Source: CAZKHG01 sp964552655
Lineage (GTDB): Bacteria; Bacteroidota; Bacteroidia; Bacteroidales; Tenuifilaceae
Reading direction: 5' to 3'
Assembly: GCA_964552655.1 (NCBI GenBank)
Contig: CAZKHG010000017.1
Span: 1-62,851 of the forward strand
Length of the DNA stretch: 62,851 nucleotides
The position numbers and the translations under genes are program-made. The notes under the pieces were generated by a model. The model did no database searches and was not told the origin of the DNA. It saw nothing but the letters and a program-made list of their open reading frames with translations. Within the stretch, counting starts at the first letter, position 1. The number at the start of each line of letters is the position of its first letter. Positions 42,421-51,897 of the stretch are shown piece by piece.

Positions 42421-43809
42421 ATGGATTTTGCAGGCGTTGAACGGGTTTATTTCATTGGAATTGGTGGCATTGGCATGAGCGCCCTGGCGAGGTATTTTAA
42501 AAAACTCGACAAATTTGTTGCTGGTTATGATAGAACACAAACCCCATTGACCCTGCAGCTGGAGAAGGAGGGAATTGATATTCATTATTCGGATAACATC
42601 AACTCAATCCCGGTTCAATTTAGAGAAAATAAAAAGGGAACACTCATTGTTTTTACTCCTGCCGTTCCAGCAGACCACATGGAATATCAGTTCTTCATTC
42701 AAAATGGCTATGAAATAGTAAAAAGAGCGCAGGCTCTTGGCGTGGTAGCTAAAACAAAAAAGGTTGTAGCCATTGCCGGAACGCACGGTAAAACATCAAC
42801 CACTTCAATGCTGGCGTACCTTTTAAGTAGCTCAAGGGGTGGTTGCGATGCATTTTTGGGCGGCGTTTCCAAAAACTTTGGCTCAAACCTTGTTCTTGCC
42901 GATCGGGGATCAAACCTGCTGGTTGTAGAAGCCGACGAGTTTGACAGGAGCTTTTTACAACTTCACCCGCATCTGGCCATAATTACATCAGTTGATGCCG
43001 ATCACCTGGATATATACGAAACACATGAAAAAGTGCTTGATGCATACAAAGCATTTGCATCCCAGATAGAGGAAGGTGGATTCCTGGTGATAAAGAAAAA
43101 CCTGGAGTTGAAACCCATTCTCAGAACAGGAGTTCAAACATTCACTTATAGTATAGCTGATGAAGCCGATTTTTGTCTTACTGATCTAAAGATTAGCAAT
43201 GGCCATTACCTCATCGCAGTTAAAACTCCGGAGGGCGTTATTTCTAACCTTTCACTGGGTATTCCCGGTTTGTACAATGTGGAAAATGCTTTAGCCGTAA
43301 TTGCTGCTGCTTTCATACTCGGGGTAAGCAACGATGAATTGCGATCGGGGCTGGAGGGTTTTAACGGCGTAACCCGACGCTTTGATGTCAGGTTCAGAGG
43401 GAGCAAAACTATTTATATTGATGATTACGCACATCATCCTGAGGAGATTAAGGCTACCATAAACTCAGTCAGAGCCTTTTATCCTGGCAGAAAGATCACA
43501 GGCATTTTTCAGCCACATCTTTATAGCCGAACCAGAGATTTTGCCCCGGAATTTGCAAAAAGTTTAGATTTACTAGATCAGGTTATACTGCTTGATATAT
43601 ATCCGGCAAGGGAAAAACCAATACCCGGTATTAATTCAGGGTTAATCCTGAGTTTGATGAAAAATCAGAATAAACAGCTATTAAGTAATAACCAAATGTT
43701 AGAATTCATTTGGAGAAATGATAACGACATCCTGTTGACAATGGGTGCAGGTGACATTGATAAACAGGTTGTAAATATTGTTAAGATACTATCGGAAAGA
43801 GGATTGTAA
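42421..43809 (+). CDS. murC: UDP-MurNAc--L-alanine ligase MurC
   Basis: MurC adds L-alanine to UDP-MurNAc. The 462-residue protein begins VYFIGIGGIGMSALARYF and contains the ATP loop IAGTHGKTSTTSML, VEADEFDRSFLQLHP, SVDADHLDIYETHEK, LGIPGLYNVENALAV, DDYAHHPEEIKATI, FQPHLYSRTRDF and LDIYPAREKPIPGI. Length and order are standard. It starts three bases after murG and its stop overlaps the ftsQ ATG by one base (TAATG). Confidence 0.97.
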   Translation: MDFAGVERVYFIGIGGIGMSALARYFKKLDKFVAGYDRTQTPLTLQLEKEGIDIHYSDNINSIPVQFRENKKGTLIVFTPAVPADHMEYQFFIQNGYEIVKRAQALGVVAKTKKVVAIAGTHGKTSTTSMLAYLLSSSRGGCDAFLGGVSKNFGSNLVLADRGSNLLVVEADEFDRSFLQLHPHLAIITSVDADHLDIYETHEKVLDAYKAFASQIEEGGFLVIKKNLELKPILRTGVQTFTYSIADEADFCLTDLKISNGHYLIAVKTPEGVISNLSLGIPGLYNVENALAVIAAAFILGVSNDELRSGLEGFNGVTRRFDVRFRGSKTIYIDDYAHHPEEIKATINSVRAFYPGRKITGIFQPHLYSRTRDFAPEFAKSLDLLDQVILLDIYPAREKPIPGINSGLILSLMKNQNKQLLSNNQMLEFIWRNDNDILLTMGAGDIDKQVVNIVKILSERGL

Positions 43810-44612
43810 TGAGCTGGAAACGAATTGTCATACACACTATTATTTGGTCATCGCTGATCGCGTACCTGGTTATCTCCTTTGGTTTTATTTCAAATCGTAA
43901 CCGGGAGGTTATCTGTACAGGCATTCGTGTAAGAGTGGTCGATAGCCTGGAAAATTCGTTCATCAGCGCAGTGGATATAAAAAGATTGATTGATAGAAAA
44001 GGGATTACGCCGATTGGCAAACCGCTCTGGACAATCAATACATACGAAATAGAGTCTAAGTTAGCCAACCTAATGGCGGTTCGGGATGTACAGGCATACA
44101 AAACTGCAAACGGGTTGCTTTCAATTAAAGTAAAGCAACGAAAACCCATTGTCAGGGTATTTAATAAGTATGGTCAAAGCTACTATATTGATGATGAGGG
44201 TATGATAATGCCTCTTTCCGACAGGTATGCAGCTCATGTTCTGGTGGTAAACGGGAATATTGCAGAACCATTTCCAATCAGAGCAAACGTTGATATTAAG
44301 ATCTGGGAAGATAGCCTGATCAATGGTTCACAACCGCTGATAAACCAGGTTTACAACTTTGCAAAGACTATTGCCAACGATGATTTCTGGAATGCTCAAA
44401 TCGCCCAGCTATATGTGGAGCGCGACAATGATATTGAGATTATACCACGTGTAGGTTCTCACTTAATCATCCTTGGAGGCCTCGAAGGTTACGAATCGAA
44501 GCTGAATAAATTGAAATTGTTCTACCAGGATGCCCTACCGGCCGAAGGCTGGAATAAGTATAAAATGATCAACCTGAAATATAAGAATCAGATAATATGT
44601 ACAAAACGATAA
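43809..44612 (+). CDS. ftsQ: Cell division protein FtsQ
   Basis: A 267-residue bitopic membrane protein: short cytoplasmic N-terminus, one membrane helix (about 7-28, HTIIWSSLIAYLVISFGF), then a periplasmic part. The first periplasmic domain fits a POTRA fold (residues 38-105; DSLENSFISAVDIKRLID, LANLMAVRDVQAYKTANGLLSIKVKQRKPIVRV), followed by the FtsQ beta domain. In the divisome FtsQ recruits FtsL and its partner. The call rests on topology, the POTRA pattern and position between murC and ftsA. Confidence 0.9.
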   Translation: MSWKRIVIHTIIWSSLIAYLVISFGFISNRNREVICTGIRVRVVDSLENSFISAVDIKRLIDRKGITPIGKPLWTINTYEIESKLANLMAVRDVQAYKTANGLLSIKVKQRKPIVRVFNKYGQSYYIDDEGMIMPLSDRYAAHVLVVNGNIAEPFPIRANVDIKIWEDSLINGSQPLINQVYNFAKTIANDDFWNAQIAQLYVERDNDIEIIPRVGSHLIILGGLEGYESKLNKLKLFYQDALPAEGWNKYKMINLKYKNQIICTKR

Positions 44613-44616
44613 TAAT

Positions 44617-45933
44617 ATGTCTAATATGAGCGAATACGTTGCTGCAATTGACCTGGGTACAACTAAAATTGTGACCTTGGTAGGGACTAAGAACCCAAAT
44701 GGCAAAGTCCAGATTATTTGTCATGGAAAAACTCCATCAACCGGAATAAAACGTGGTGTAGTGCTAAACATCGAGGAAACCGTTAATGCGATTCAACGAA
44801 CTGTTGAAGAAGTTCAGGCAAAATCAGGTATCATTTTCGATGATGTTTTTGTAGGTATTGCCGGACAGCACATCCGCAGCATCCGGAACCGTGGGTACAT
44901 TAACCGCGACCATCTGGAGAATGAAATAACTGCTGACGATGTTCAGAAGCTGATTAACGATATGTATAAGATTCCCATTGAGGTTGGCGAGGAGATACTT
45001 CACGTGCTCCCCCAGAATTTTATTGTTGATAATGAGGCCGGGGTGAGGAACCCAATTGGTATGTCGGGCCGCAGGCTGGAGGCCAACTTCCATATTGTGA
45101 TCGGGCAAACCGCATCAGCTAAAAACATCGAGAAATGCGTTAACAGGGTTGGGTTAAAGGTCAACGACCTGATTCTTGAACCACTCGCTTCATCTGAAGC
45201 GGTGCTTACAGCCGATGAAAAAGAGGCAGGTGTTGTTTTGGTTGATATTGGCGGGGGTACCACAGATGTTGCAGTATTCTACGATGGGATTGTTCGCCAT
45301 ACCGCCGTTATTCCCTTTGGCGGGAATGTAATCACCAACGACATCAAAGAGGGTTGTTCGATACTTCTCCGTCAGGCTGAGTCATTGAAAGTTCAGTTTG
45401 GATCTGCACTAGGAGATATGGCGCCAGAGGATAAAATTGTTACCATTCCTGGTATCAGTGGCCGCGATCCCAAAGAAATATCGTTTAAAAGCCTGGCTTA
45501 TATCATCCAATCGCGTATGGAGGAGATTATTGATGCCGTTGGTTACGAGATTGAGAACTCCGGTTATGCAGAAAAACTGAGCGCAGGGGTAGTATTAACC
45601 GGAGGCGGAGCGCTGTTAAGACATTTACCGCAGCTGGTTAAGTTTAAAACAGGTCTTGATGTTCGCATTGGGTTTCCAAATGAACATTTAAGTTCAGATT
45701 GTGCAGAGGAAATCAACCAACCCATGTATTCAACGGCAATAGGTTTAATACTTAAGGGTCTTGAGCAGCAGGAGAGGCTTCATAGGCACGTTGAAGAAAT
45801 TAAAGTTGAAAACCCTGTTGTTACCCTCGAGGAGGAGAAAACCATCAGGACAAACGTTAAAAAGCAAAGCTTTATGGATGGCCTGAAAAAGACCTTTGCA
45901 AACATGTTTGAAGAGGATGATCAGGCAATGTAA
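44617..45933 (+). CDS. ftsA: Cell division protein FtsA
   Basis: FtsA is an actin-like ATPase that ties FtsZ filaments to the membrane. The 438-residue protein has the phosphate-1 loop VAAIDLGTTKIVTLVG, the 1C domain (about 85-165), VLVDIGGGTTDVAVFYDG and VVLTGGGALLRHLP. The C-terminus carries QSFMDGLKKTFANMFEEDDQAM, an amphipathic helix likely to be the membrane-targeting sequence. It follows ftsQ by four bases. An AT-only palindrome and ftsZ come after it. Confidence 0.96.
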   Translation: MSNMSEYVAAIDLGTTKIVTLVGTKNPNGKVQIICHGKTPSTGIKRGVVLNIEETVNAIQRTVEEVQAKSGIIFDDVFVGIAGQHIRSIRNRGYINRDHLENEITADDVQKLINDMYKIPIEVGEEILHVLPQNFIVDNEAGVRNPIGMSGRRLEANFHIVIGQTASAKNIEKCVNRVGLKVNDLILEPLASSEAVLTADEKEAGVVLVDIGGGTTDVAVFYDGIVRHTAVIPFGGNVITNDIKEGCSILLRQAESLKVQFGSALGDMAPEDKIVTIPGISGRDPKEISFKSLAYIIQSRMEEIIDAVGYEIENSGYAEKLSAGVVLTGGGALLRHLPQLVKFKTGLDVRIGFPNEHLSSDCAEEINQPMYSTAIGLILKGLEQQERLHRHVEEIKVENPVVTLEEEKTIRTNVKKQSFMDGLKKTFANMFEEDDQAM

Positions 45934-45956
45934 TTATTAATTGATAATTAATAATT
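45932..45956. repeat. AT-only palindrome between ftsA and ftsZ
   Basis: An 11-bp perfect stem (AATTATTAATT with AATTAATAATT) encloses GAT, right over the ftsA stop. It has no GC pair, so it is weak as a terminator. It could be a low-complexity repeat or a site for mRNA processing between ftsA and ftsZ. Confidence 0.4.
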
Positions 45957-45992
45957 TATAATTGAAAATTAAACATTTAAAAAATAGTTACC

Positions 45993-47468
45993 ATGGCAGA
46001 GGAGTTGATTAATTTCGATTTGCCTTTAAACCGATCATCAATTATAAAGGTGATTGGCGTAGGTGGAGGTGGCGGTAATGCGGTGAACTACATGTTCAAG
46101 CACGGGATCAAGGATGTTGATTTTGTGCTTTGCAATACTGATGCCCAGGCGTTGATTAACAGCCCGGTTGAAAATAAAATACAGCTTGGTGCATCGCTAA
46201 CCGAAGGTCGTGGTGCTGGCAATAAACCTGAGATTGGCCGGCAAGCTGCAATTGAAAGCCTGCAGGATGTGGTGGATGTTTTGTCTAAAAATACCAAAAT
46301 GGTATTTATCACAGCAGGGATGGGAGGTGGTACCGGAACCGGTGCCGCACCAATTATAGCTCAGGCGGCTAAAGAGCTTGGTATCCTCACCGTGGCAATA
46401 GTTACAATTCCGTTCAGGAATGAGGGGAAAAAGCGAATAGCTCAGGCCGTTGAAGGTATTCAGCAGATTGAAAACTATGTTGACTCGTTGCTGGTAATCA
46501 ACAACGAGAAAATACGTGAGATGTATGGCGATCTAAGGATTTCCGAAGCCTTCTCGAAAGCAGATGATGTTTTGGCCATTGCAGCAAAGGGAATTGCAGA
46601 GATAATAACTGTTCATGGGTATATCAACGTAGATTTTGCTGATGTGGAAACAGTTATGGCCAATAGCGGTGTCGCAGTAATGGGATCGGCAAGAGCCTCA
46701 GGTGAAGGAAGGGCTATAAAGGCGGTTAAAGCTGCGCTTTCATCGCCACTACTTAATAATAACGACATCTCCGGCGCCAAGAATATTCTGCTCAATGTAA
46801 CTTCCGGCAAGGACGAAATCACCATGGATGAGATTGGTCAAATAACCGATTATATTCAGACAGCAGCTGGTGAGAACGCAGACCTGATCTGGGGGAATGG
46901 CACCGATGACAAGCTGGGCGATGATCTGAATGTAACTGTTATTGCCACTGGATTTGAAACCAACAGCATCCCCGAACTATACTCAAGGAATAAAAAGGTA
47001 GATGTTGTGATGCTGGATGGTGATCATTCTGTAAACAGGCTTATTAAAGAATCAATTTTCGAGGTGAAAGACAAACCTTCAGTTCAACCAAAAAAGGAAC
47101 GGGTGGTTGATTTGGACAAATCACAAAAGGTTATTGAGTTCGATGATATCTCCTACCCAGCAGTGAAACCCACAGGCGAACCCTTACTGTTTGAGGAAGA
47201 ATTTCTGGTTCGATCAATAAAACCAAAGCCCATGGTTGAAAAAGAGGTTAAGGCAAAGGTTACAACCAGACAAAATGCTACTCCAGTATCAGCCAAAACA
47301 AACATAGATCAGCTGGAGAAAGAGCCGGCATACAAGCGAAAAAACCTGAAGATTGAGGAGCCAGACCATTCGGGCAGCAGTAGCGTTTCACGCTTTACCC
47401 TTTCCGATGAAGAGGGCGACCTTTTTTTAAGAAACGATAATGCTTATTTGCATGATAATGTGGATTAG
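45993..47468 (+). CDS. ftsZ: Cell division tubulin homologue FtsZ
   Basis: FtsZ polymerises with GTP to form the division ring. The 491-residue protein has IKVIGVGGGGGNAVNYM, NTDAQAL, the tubulin signature GGGTGTGAAP (about 112-121), NNEKIREMYGD, and the T7 loop NVDFADVETVM. After the core (to about 315) comes a long variable linker (about 330-470) and a tail FLRNDNAYLHDNVD. The tail differs from the proteobacterial xPxFLR-type end but contains FLR, and I recall HDNVD-type ends from other Bacteroidota FtsZ. Last gene of the dcw cluster. Confidence 0.97.
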   Translation: MAEELINFDLPLNRSSIIKVIGVGGGGGNAVNYMFKHGIKDVDFVLCNTDAQALINSPVENKIQLGASLTEGRGAGNKPEIGRQAAIESLQDVVDVLSKNTKMVFITAGMGGGTGTGAAPIIAQAAKELGILTVAIVTIPFRNEGKKRIAQAVEGIQQIENYVDSLLVINNEKIREMYGDLRISEAFSKADDVLAIAAKGIAEIITVHGYINVDFADVETVMANSGVAVMGSARASGEGRAIKAVKAALSSPLLNNNDISGAKNILLNVTSGKDEITMDEIGQITDYIQTAAGENADLIWGNGTDDKLGDDLNVTVIATGFETNSIPELYSRNKKVDVVMLDGDHSVNRLIKESIFEVKDKPSVQPKKERVVDLDKSQKVIEFDDISYPAVKPTGEPLLFEEEFLVRSIKPKPMVEKEVKAKVTTRQNATPVSAKTNIDQLEKEPAYKRKNLKIEEPDHSGSSSVSRFTLSDEEGDLFLRNDNAYLHDNVD

Positions 47469-47488
47469 TACTTGTATATCTGATTATG

Positions 47489-47520
47489 TTGTGTCATCTG
47501 TATTCTTTTTTATAAATTTG
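47489..47520 (+). promoter_or_regulatory. Promoter of the yqeY gene
   Basis: TAAATTTG (47513-47520) matches the -7 box, with TTG at 47489-47491 21 bases upstream. It lies 13 bases before the ATG at 47534, suggesting the gene can be read apart from the dcw operon. Confidence 0.5.
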
Positions 47521-47533
47521 AATAAAAAATATT

Positions 47534-47986
47534 ATGTCACTCGAAGAAAAAATTAACAACGATATCAAGTCAGCCATGATGGCTAAAGAAAAGATTCGCC
47601 TTGAAGCGTTAAGGGCAGTTAAAAGTGCCATTCTTCTTGCTAAAACCGAAAAAGGGCACACCGATACCCTGAGTGCTGATACAGAGTTGAAACTCCTTCA
47701 AAAACAGGTCAAACAGCGTAAGGAATCGGCTGACATTTATAAGCAACAGAACAGACCTGAACTGGCTGAAAAGGAATTAGCGGAAGCTGCAGTAATTGAG
47801 GAATACCTTCCCAAAATGATGTCGGAAGATGAGTTAACAAATGAGCTTAAAAAGATTATTGAACAGGTAGGCGCACAAGCACCATCTGATATGGGCAAGG
47901 TAATGGGAGTGGCCACAAAAGCACTGGCAGGAAAGGCCGATGGCAGGGCAATCTCAGAGAAGGTGAGGAATCTGCTGGCTGGGTAA
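47534..47986 (+). CDS. GatB/YqeY-domain protein
   Basis: A 150-residue protein of the YqeY family: LEEKINNDIKSAMMAKEKIRLEALRAVKSAILLAKTEKG at the N-terminus, KQVKQRKESADIYKQQNRPELAEKELAEAAVIEEYLPKMMSEDEL in the middle, and GKVMGVATKALAGKADGRAISEKVRNLL at the end. The C-terminal part is the tail domain also found in the GatB subunit of tRNA-dependent amidotransferase, where it binds tRNA. The function of the stand-alone protein is not established. It follows ftsZ with its own promoter. Confidence 0.92.
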   Translation: MSLEEKINNDIKSAMMAKEKIRLEALRAVKSAILLAKTEKGHTDTLSADTELKLLQKQVKQRKESADIYKQQNRPELAEKELAEAAVIEEYLPKMMSEDELTNELKKIIEQVGAQAPSDMGKVMGVATKALAGKADGRAISEKVRNLLAG

Positions 47987-48034
47987 ACCTCATGTTTATC
48001 GAATAGCCAGGAAAAACCTTGATTAAATCAATTG

Positions 48035-48610
48035 CTAAACAGCTGCAAACTTAATAGCGTTACTATCCCAGCTGGGGGCATTTTCAATGGCTGGCAACAC
48101 TTCACAAGGCAGGTTAACAAATTGCCAGATCTCGCCATGCTCGGCTCGCATAAAATGCTCCCTGATCATTTTATTCAGCAGTAGCTCCAGGTGATCGTAA
48201 AATCCATTGGTGTTGAGGATTATAATAGGCTTAGTAAATTTTCCCAGGCGTTTAAGGGTAATCACTTCCATCAACTCTTCAAGTGTTCCACATCCCCCCG
48301 GAAGGGCAACAACTGCATCAACGTCTTTAATTAGCAATTTCTTACGTTCATGCATATCTTTAACCAATGTCAACTTGGTAAGATTTTTATGCCCCCACTC
48401 AACCTTATCCATAAATTTTGGGAGAATACCATAAACTTTCCCGTTATTGCCAAGAGCAGTGTCGGCAAGGCAGCCCATAAGGCCAATTGCCCCACCACCA
48501 TAAACAATGGTTACATCCTTTCTTGCCAGTTCAATAGCCAGTTCACGGGTAGCATCGAAGTACGCTTTATCCACTTTTGCGCTTGATGCGCAATAAATAC
48601 AGATTTGCAT
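48035..48610 (-). CDS. LOG-family nucleotide phosphoribohydrolase (TIGR00730 type)
   Basis: A 191-residue Rossmann-fold protein of the LOG family, whose members cleave nucleoside 5'-monophosphates (in plants and some bacteria, cytokinin ribotides) to base and ribose phosphate. Motifs are VYGGGAIGLMGCLADTAL and LPGGCGTLEELMEVITLKRLG; PGGxGTxxE is the catalytic signature. Names containing lysine decarboxylase for this family are wrong. It lies one base after the stop of lptB and is probably the last gene of that minus-strand operon. Confidence 0.92.
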   Translation of the reverse strand: MQICIYCASSAKVDKAYFDATRELAIELARKDVTIVYGGGAIGLMGCLADTALGNNGKVYGILPKFMDKVEWGHKNLTKLTLVKDMHERKKLLIKDVDAVVALPGGCGTLEELMEVITLKRLGKFTKPIIILNTNGFYDHLELLLNKMIREHFMRAEHGEIWQFVNLPCEVLPAIENAPSWDSNAIKFAAV

Positions 48611-48611
48611 T

Positions 48612-49340
48612 TTATCGTCTTAATTCAAAATTCTGGCCCAGATAAACTTTGCGAACCTGCTCATCGTTGGCCAGTTCGTGTGAAGTGCCTGATTTTAGAA
48701 TTTCACCCTCAAACAGAAGGTACGCTCTGTCGGTAATTGAAAGGGTTTCGTGCACATTATGATCTGTAATCAGAATTCCGATATTCCTGTCTTTGAGGTG
48801 TGCAACAATATTTTGAATATCCTCAACAGCAATGGGGTCAACTCCGGCAAATGGTTCATCGAGAAGAATGAATTTGGGGTCGAGAGCCAGAGCGCGTGCA
48901 ATTTCGGTACGCCTCCTTTCCCCGCCGGAGAGCTGGATGCCGTAGCTCTTCCTTATTTTTTGCAGTCCAAATTCGCTTAAAAGAGTCTCCAGCTTATCGC
49001 GCTGGTATTCCTTGGTGAAGTTGGTCATCTCAAGTACCGCTTTGATATTGTCCTCAACGCTTAGCTTCCTGAAAACAGATGCTTCCTGGGCTAAATATCC
49101 AATGCCTCGTTGAGCTCTGCGAAAAACAGGCTCTTTGGTTATCTCAACATCATCCAGGTAGATATTCCCGGCATTAGGTTTAACCAGGCCAACAATCATG
49201 TAGAAAGTGGTAGTTTTACCGGCACCGTTTGGCCCAAGCAGCCCTACAATCTCGCCTTGCTTAACCTCAACGGTTGCTCCCTTTACAACTGTTCGTGTTC
49301 TGTAACGTTTTACCAGGTCTTTTGTATGCAATCGCATCAT
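48612..49340 (-). CDS. lptB: LPS export ABC transporter ATPase LptB
   Basis: LptB drives extraction of lipopolysaccharide from the inner membrane together with LptF and LptG. The 242-residue ATPase has Walker A GLLGPNGAGKTTTFYM (about 33-48), the LptB-typical YLAQEASVFRKLSVEDNI, signature QLSGGERRRTEIARAL, Walker B FILLDEPFAGVDPIAVEDI and the H-loop ITDHNVHETL. Length and phrases distinguish it from general ABC ATPases. The other lpt genes are not nearby. It is flanked by the DUF5686 and LOG genes on the same strand. Confidence 0.94.
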   Translation of the reverse strand: MMRLHTKDLVKRYRTRTVVKGATVEVKQGEIVGLLGPNGAGKTTTFYMIVGLVKPNAGNIYLDDVEITKEPVFRRAQRGIGYLAQEASVFRKLSVEDNIKAVLEMTNFTKEYQRDKLETLLSEFGLQKIRKSYGIQLSGGERRRTEIARALALDPKFILLDEPFAGVDPIAVEDIQNIVAHLKDRNIGILITDHNVHETLSITDRAYLLFEGEILKSGTSHELANDEQVRKVYLGQNFELRR

Positions 49341-49390
49341 AATATATTACTATGAATTTTCAGTAAAAGTAAAAAAAATATCCAATCGGT

Positions 49391-51877
49391 TTAAAAAATG
49401 ATCTGCAATCCGGCCCTAATCCCTACTGTTTCAATATTTGGGTGATCAAGGTGAGTCATTCTCCACATCATATCTACCCGAATCACCTTGAAAATATTCT
49501 CAACACCAACACCCAACTCCACGTATGGTTTTGTAACATCCCCTAAACCTGCCGGGAAATCAAGAATTGCGGAACTATTTAATTTGCCCCCGTTGTTCTT
49601 ATCACTTATTGTGCCAATTAAAAACTTTCCGGTGGCTACTTCGCGCCACTTGAGTCTTCTCATCAGCGGAATTCTGTTAAGAAAAAACCCTTGGAAATGG
49701 TGTTCAACAAAAAGGCTGGCGTACTGATCACTGGCAAATTCGTAGTAGTTCATCATGTTGAACGCATACCTGTCGAAAGCGTAAGTTTCATTCCCTTCAT
49801 GAAGCTGGAGTAGCGGGTAGGGAACTTTCCCGAAAATTTTCCCGGCATCAATTATATACCTTGCATAACCAAAGGGGTTAAGGGTTATTTTATGATAGTA
49901 GTTGAAATGCAACTTTGCAAAGTTGAACTGGCTGCCAAAAACATTTTTAATGCCGCCGGTAATCTCAAAGTTTATTTCAGGGTAATCGCTCCCAAGACTT
50001 GTTCGTTCAAATTCTCCGTAAACAAACATTTCCTCCTTCTGCCACCTGGTGTTGAGGGTTAAACTTGATGTAGTCAACTTATCGTAAAGCGGAATTCCAT
50101 TCTTATTAAATGGGATAAAACCTGTTGGGTAGATAGACTTATAGCTGAAATTTAAAGTATTGGAAAAACCGTTCCACCATTCCTTTTGGTAGAAACCAGA
50201 GAGCTCCTTAATCAAAGTCAGCTTATTGTTTGGGTTTCTTCTGAGGACAGAAGTCATAATATTATCCTCGGTTAATGCATACGGACTCTGACCCAGCTGT
50301 TCAATATCATTTTTATATTCAAGGTTTACTGATTCTCTGGGATTTTTATTGATCATGTACAGCACACCCAACCCATACTTAAAACGTTCATCCTTATCGC
50401 CGTATGCGGCAAAACCCGATATCATGGTTTTTGTGCTAAACTTGTTGCTTGAACGGCCTGAAACCCGGAAACGATTGCCTTCAATCTCGTTAAAGCTGTA
50501 GGTTTTGTAGTAAGGGCCTATTTCGATATATCCCACAACATAGTAATAGTTTACAAACATGTTGATTATATCAACAAAGGTTTTGTACATCGGAACCTGT
50601 TTGACCGAGTCAACCATGGCGTAGATATTTGCCTCTTTTGGCGTTAATTCGAACGGTCGGGTTGTGGCCCAGAACTGATCATCCTGCTTTAATGCGCTAT
50701 CTTTTAGAATCACGTTGTTGGGGTTTGATGCCAGCTCTTCTGGCAGGGGTTGGTTGATCTTAATATTGTTGTAAGATGTTGTTTTACGGCCAAAAAAGCC
50801 TGTGGTTTTGTCTGTCAGGTTAAAGTCAATGAACAGCGATACATTCTTGGGAAACCAAAGGGTATCATTTACCAAGCTATACTCAGCAGTTGCAACGATA
50901 TCGTTCACAAAGTTCAGGTTGACGTTTTCAGCCAGGCGAACCTGAGCTTTTACAATGGCCCAAGTGGAGTCGTTAACCCAGAAATCACCGGTGAAAGTGG
51001 GTTCCATCTTCCGCTTCGGTTTAAACGATAGCTGGTAGCACCACTTGTTCCCGATAAACATGCTATCGATGAGGTAGTATTTATAGTAGAACAGACCGGC
51101 GTTTGCAATTGGGCTTACCAAGCCCTGATCGAAAACAGTGATATAATCATCATAGATATTAACTTCCTGGTAAATCTTCCCGGTGAATTGTGCAACGCTC
51201 TCGTTGTTAACCCCGGATATTTTGGTTGCTTTTATCACCTCTCGTTCCAACTTTGGGTCGCTTTGGTAGAAGTAATCGGAGATAGTTTCTGATATAAAGA
51301 TTGGAAGGTATGTTTTCCCGGTGATAGCATTGGTGTCCACGTAGTTGAATACAAACTGGAATTGATTGAAAATCTTCTTTTTCTTCATATCGTCATCAAC
51401 ATTATTGAGGTCAACCTCAACCTTGTTGTACGATTCATAGGCGTATGAGCCCAGTTTAAACGGGTTATTTTTCTTTTTGTTTTTGATGATTTTCCGCAGG
51501 ATAGGATGTGCCGGGTTCTCCCCGGGCATAACAACCACGCCTTCCAGTTCAATTGATTGTGGTTCAAGCTCAACGTTGATTTCCTGATAAACTCCCTTCT
51601 TGATTTTAACCGTTTTGGGGTAATACCCCAGAAAGGAAAAGGTTAACGAATCAGTGGCATTCCTGGTTTCAAGAAAGTATTCCCCCTTGGAATCCGTAAT
51701 AGTACCAATGCTTGTGCCTTTAAATGCAATACCAACAAAGGAGAGCAACTCTTTGGTGTTTTTATCCACAACCTTACCCCTGATTTTGGTAACCTGCGAA
51801 TTGCCTGAATTAGCCAGGCAGGTGAGTAAAACCAATAGTGTAAATATTTTTGATATATTTTTGATAAATTTCTTCAT
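49391..51877 (-). CDS. Outer-membrane DUF5686 protein with carboxypeptidase-regulatory-like domain
   Basis: I start at the ATG (MKKFIKNISKIFTLLVLLTC); a TTG five codons upstream is less likely. The 828-residue protein has a signal peptide, a CarboxypepD-reg-like domain (about 30-110; IRGKVVDKNTKELLSFVGIAFKGTSIGTITDSKGEYFL) of the kind found at the start of SusC/TonB-dependent receptors, and then the DUF5686 region. The last 400 residues are beta-rich and end in VGIRAGLQIIF, a typical outer-membrane barrel end. DUF5686 function is unknown. The gene ends about 50 bases before lptB and starts about 20 bases after tatC, inside a run of envelope genes. Confidence 0.88.
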   Translation of the reverse strand: MKKFIKNISKIFTLLVLLTCLANSGNSQVTKIRGKVVDKNTKELLSFVGIAFKGTSIGTITDSKGEYFLETRNATDSLTFSFLGYYPKTVKIKKGVYQEINVELEPQSIELEGVVVMPGENPAHPILRKIIKNKKKNNPFKLGSYAYESYNKVEVDLNNVDDDMKKKKIFNQFQFVFNYVDTNAITGKTYLPIFISETISDYFYQSDPKLEREVIKATKISGVNNESVAQFTGKIYQEVNIYDDYITVFDQGLVSPIANAGLFYYKYYLIDSMFIGNKWCYQLSFKPKRKMEPTFTGDFWVNDSTWAIVKAQVRLAENVNLNFVNDIVATAEYSLVNDTLWFPKNVSLFIDFNLTDKTTGFFGRKTTSYNNIKINQPLPEELASNPNNVILKDSALKQDDQFWATTRPFELTPKEANIYAMVDSVKQVPMYKTFVDIINMFVNYYYVVGYIEIGPYYKTYSFNEIEGNRFRVSGRSSNKFSTKTMISGFAAYGDKDERFKYGLGVLYMINKNPRESVNLEYKNDIEQLGQSPYALTEDNIMTSVLRRNPNNKLTLIKELSGFYQKEWWNGFSNTLNFSYKSIYPTGFIPFNKNGIPLYDKLTTSSLTLNTRWQKEEMFVYGEFERTSLGSDYPEINFEITGGIKNVFGSQFNFAKLHFNYYHKITLNPFGYARYIIDAGKIFGKVPYPLLQLHEGNETYAFDRYAFNMMNYYEFASDQYASLFVEHHFQGFFLNRIPLMRRLKWREVATGKFLIGTISDKNNGGKLNSSAILDFPAGLGDVTKPYVELGVGVENIFKVIRVDMMWRMTHLDHPNIETVGIRAGLQIIF

Positions 51878-51897
51878 ATTACCCTTAAACAATTTTT

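Noticed and set aside
45932..45956. Terminator between ftsA and ftsZ
   Set aside because: The stem has only A-T pairs and no T tract fitting a terminator; ftsZ is expected to be read through from the operon.
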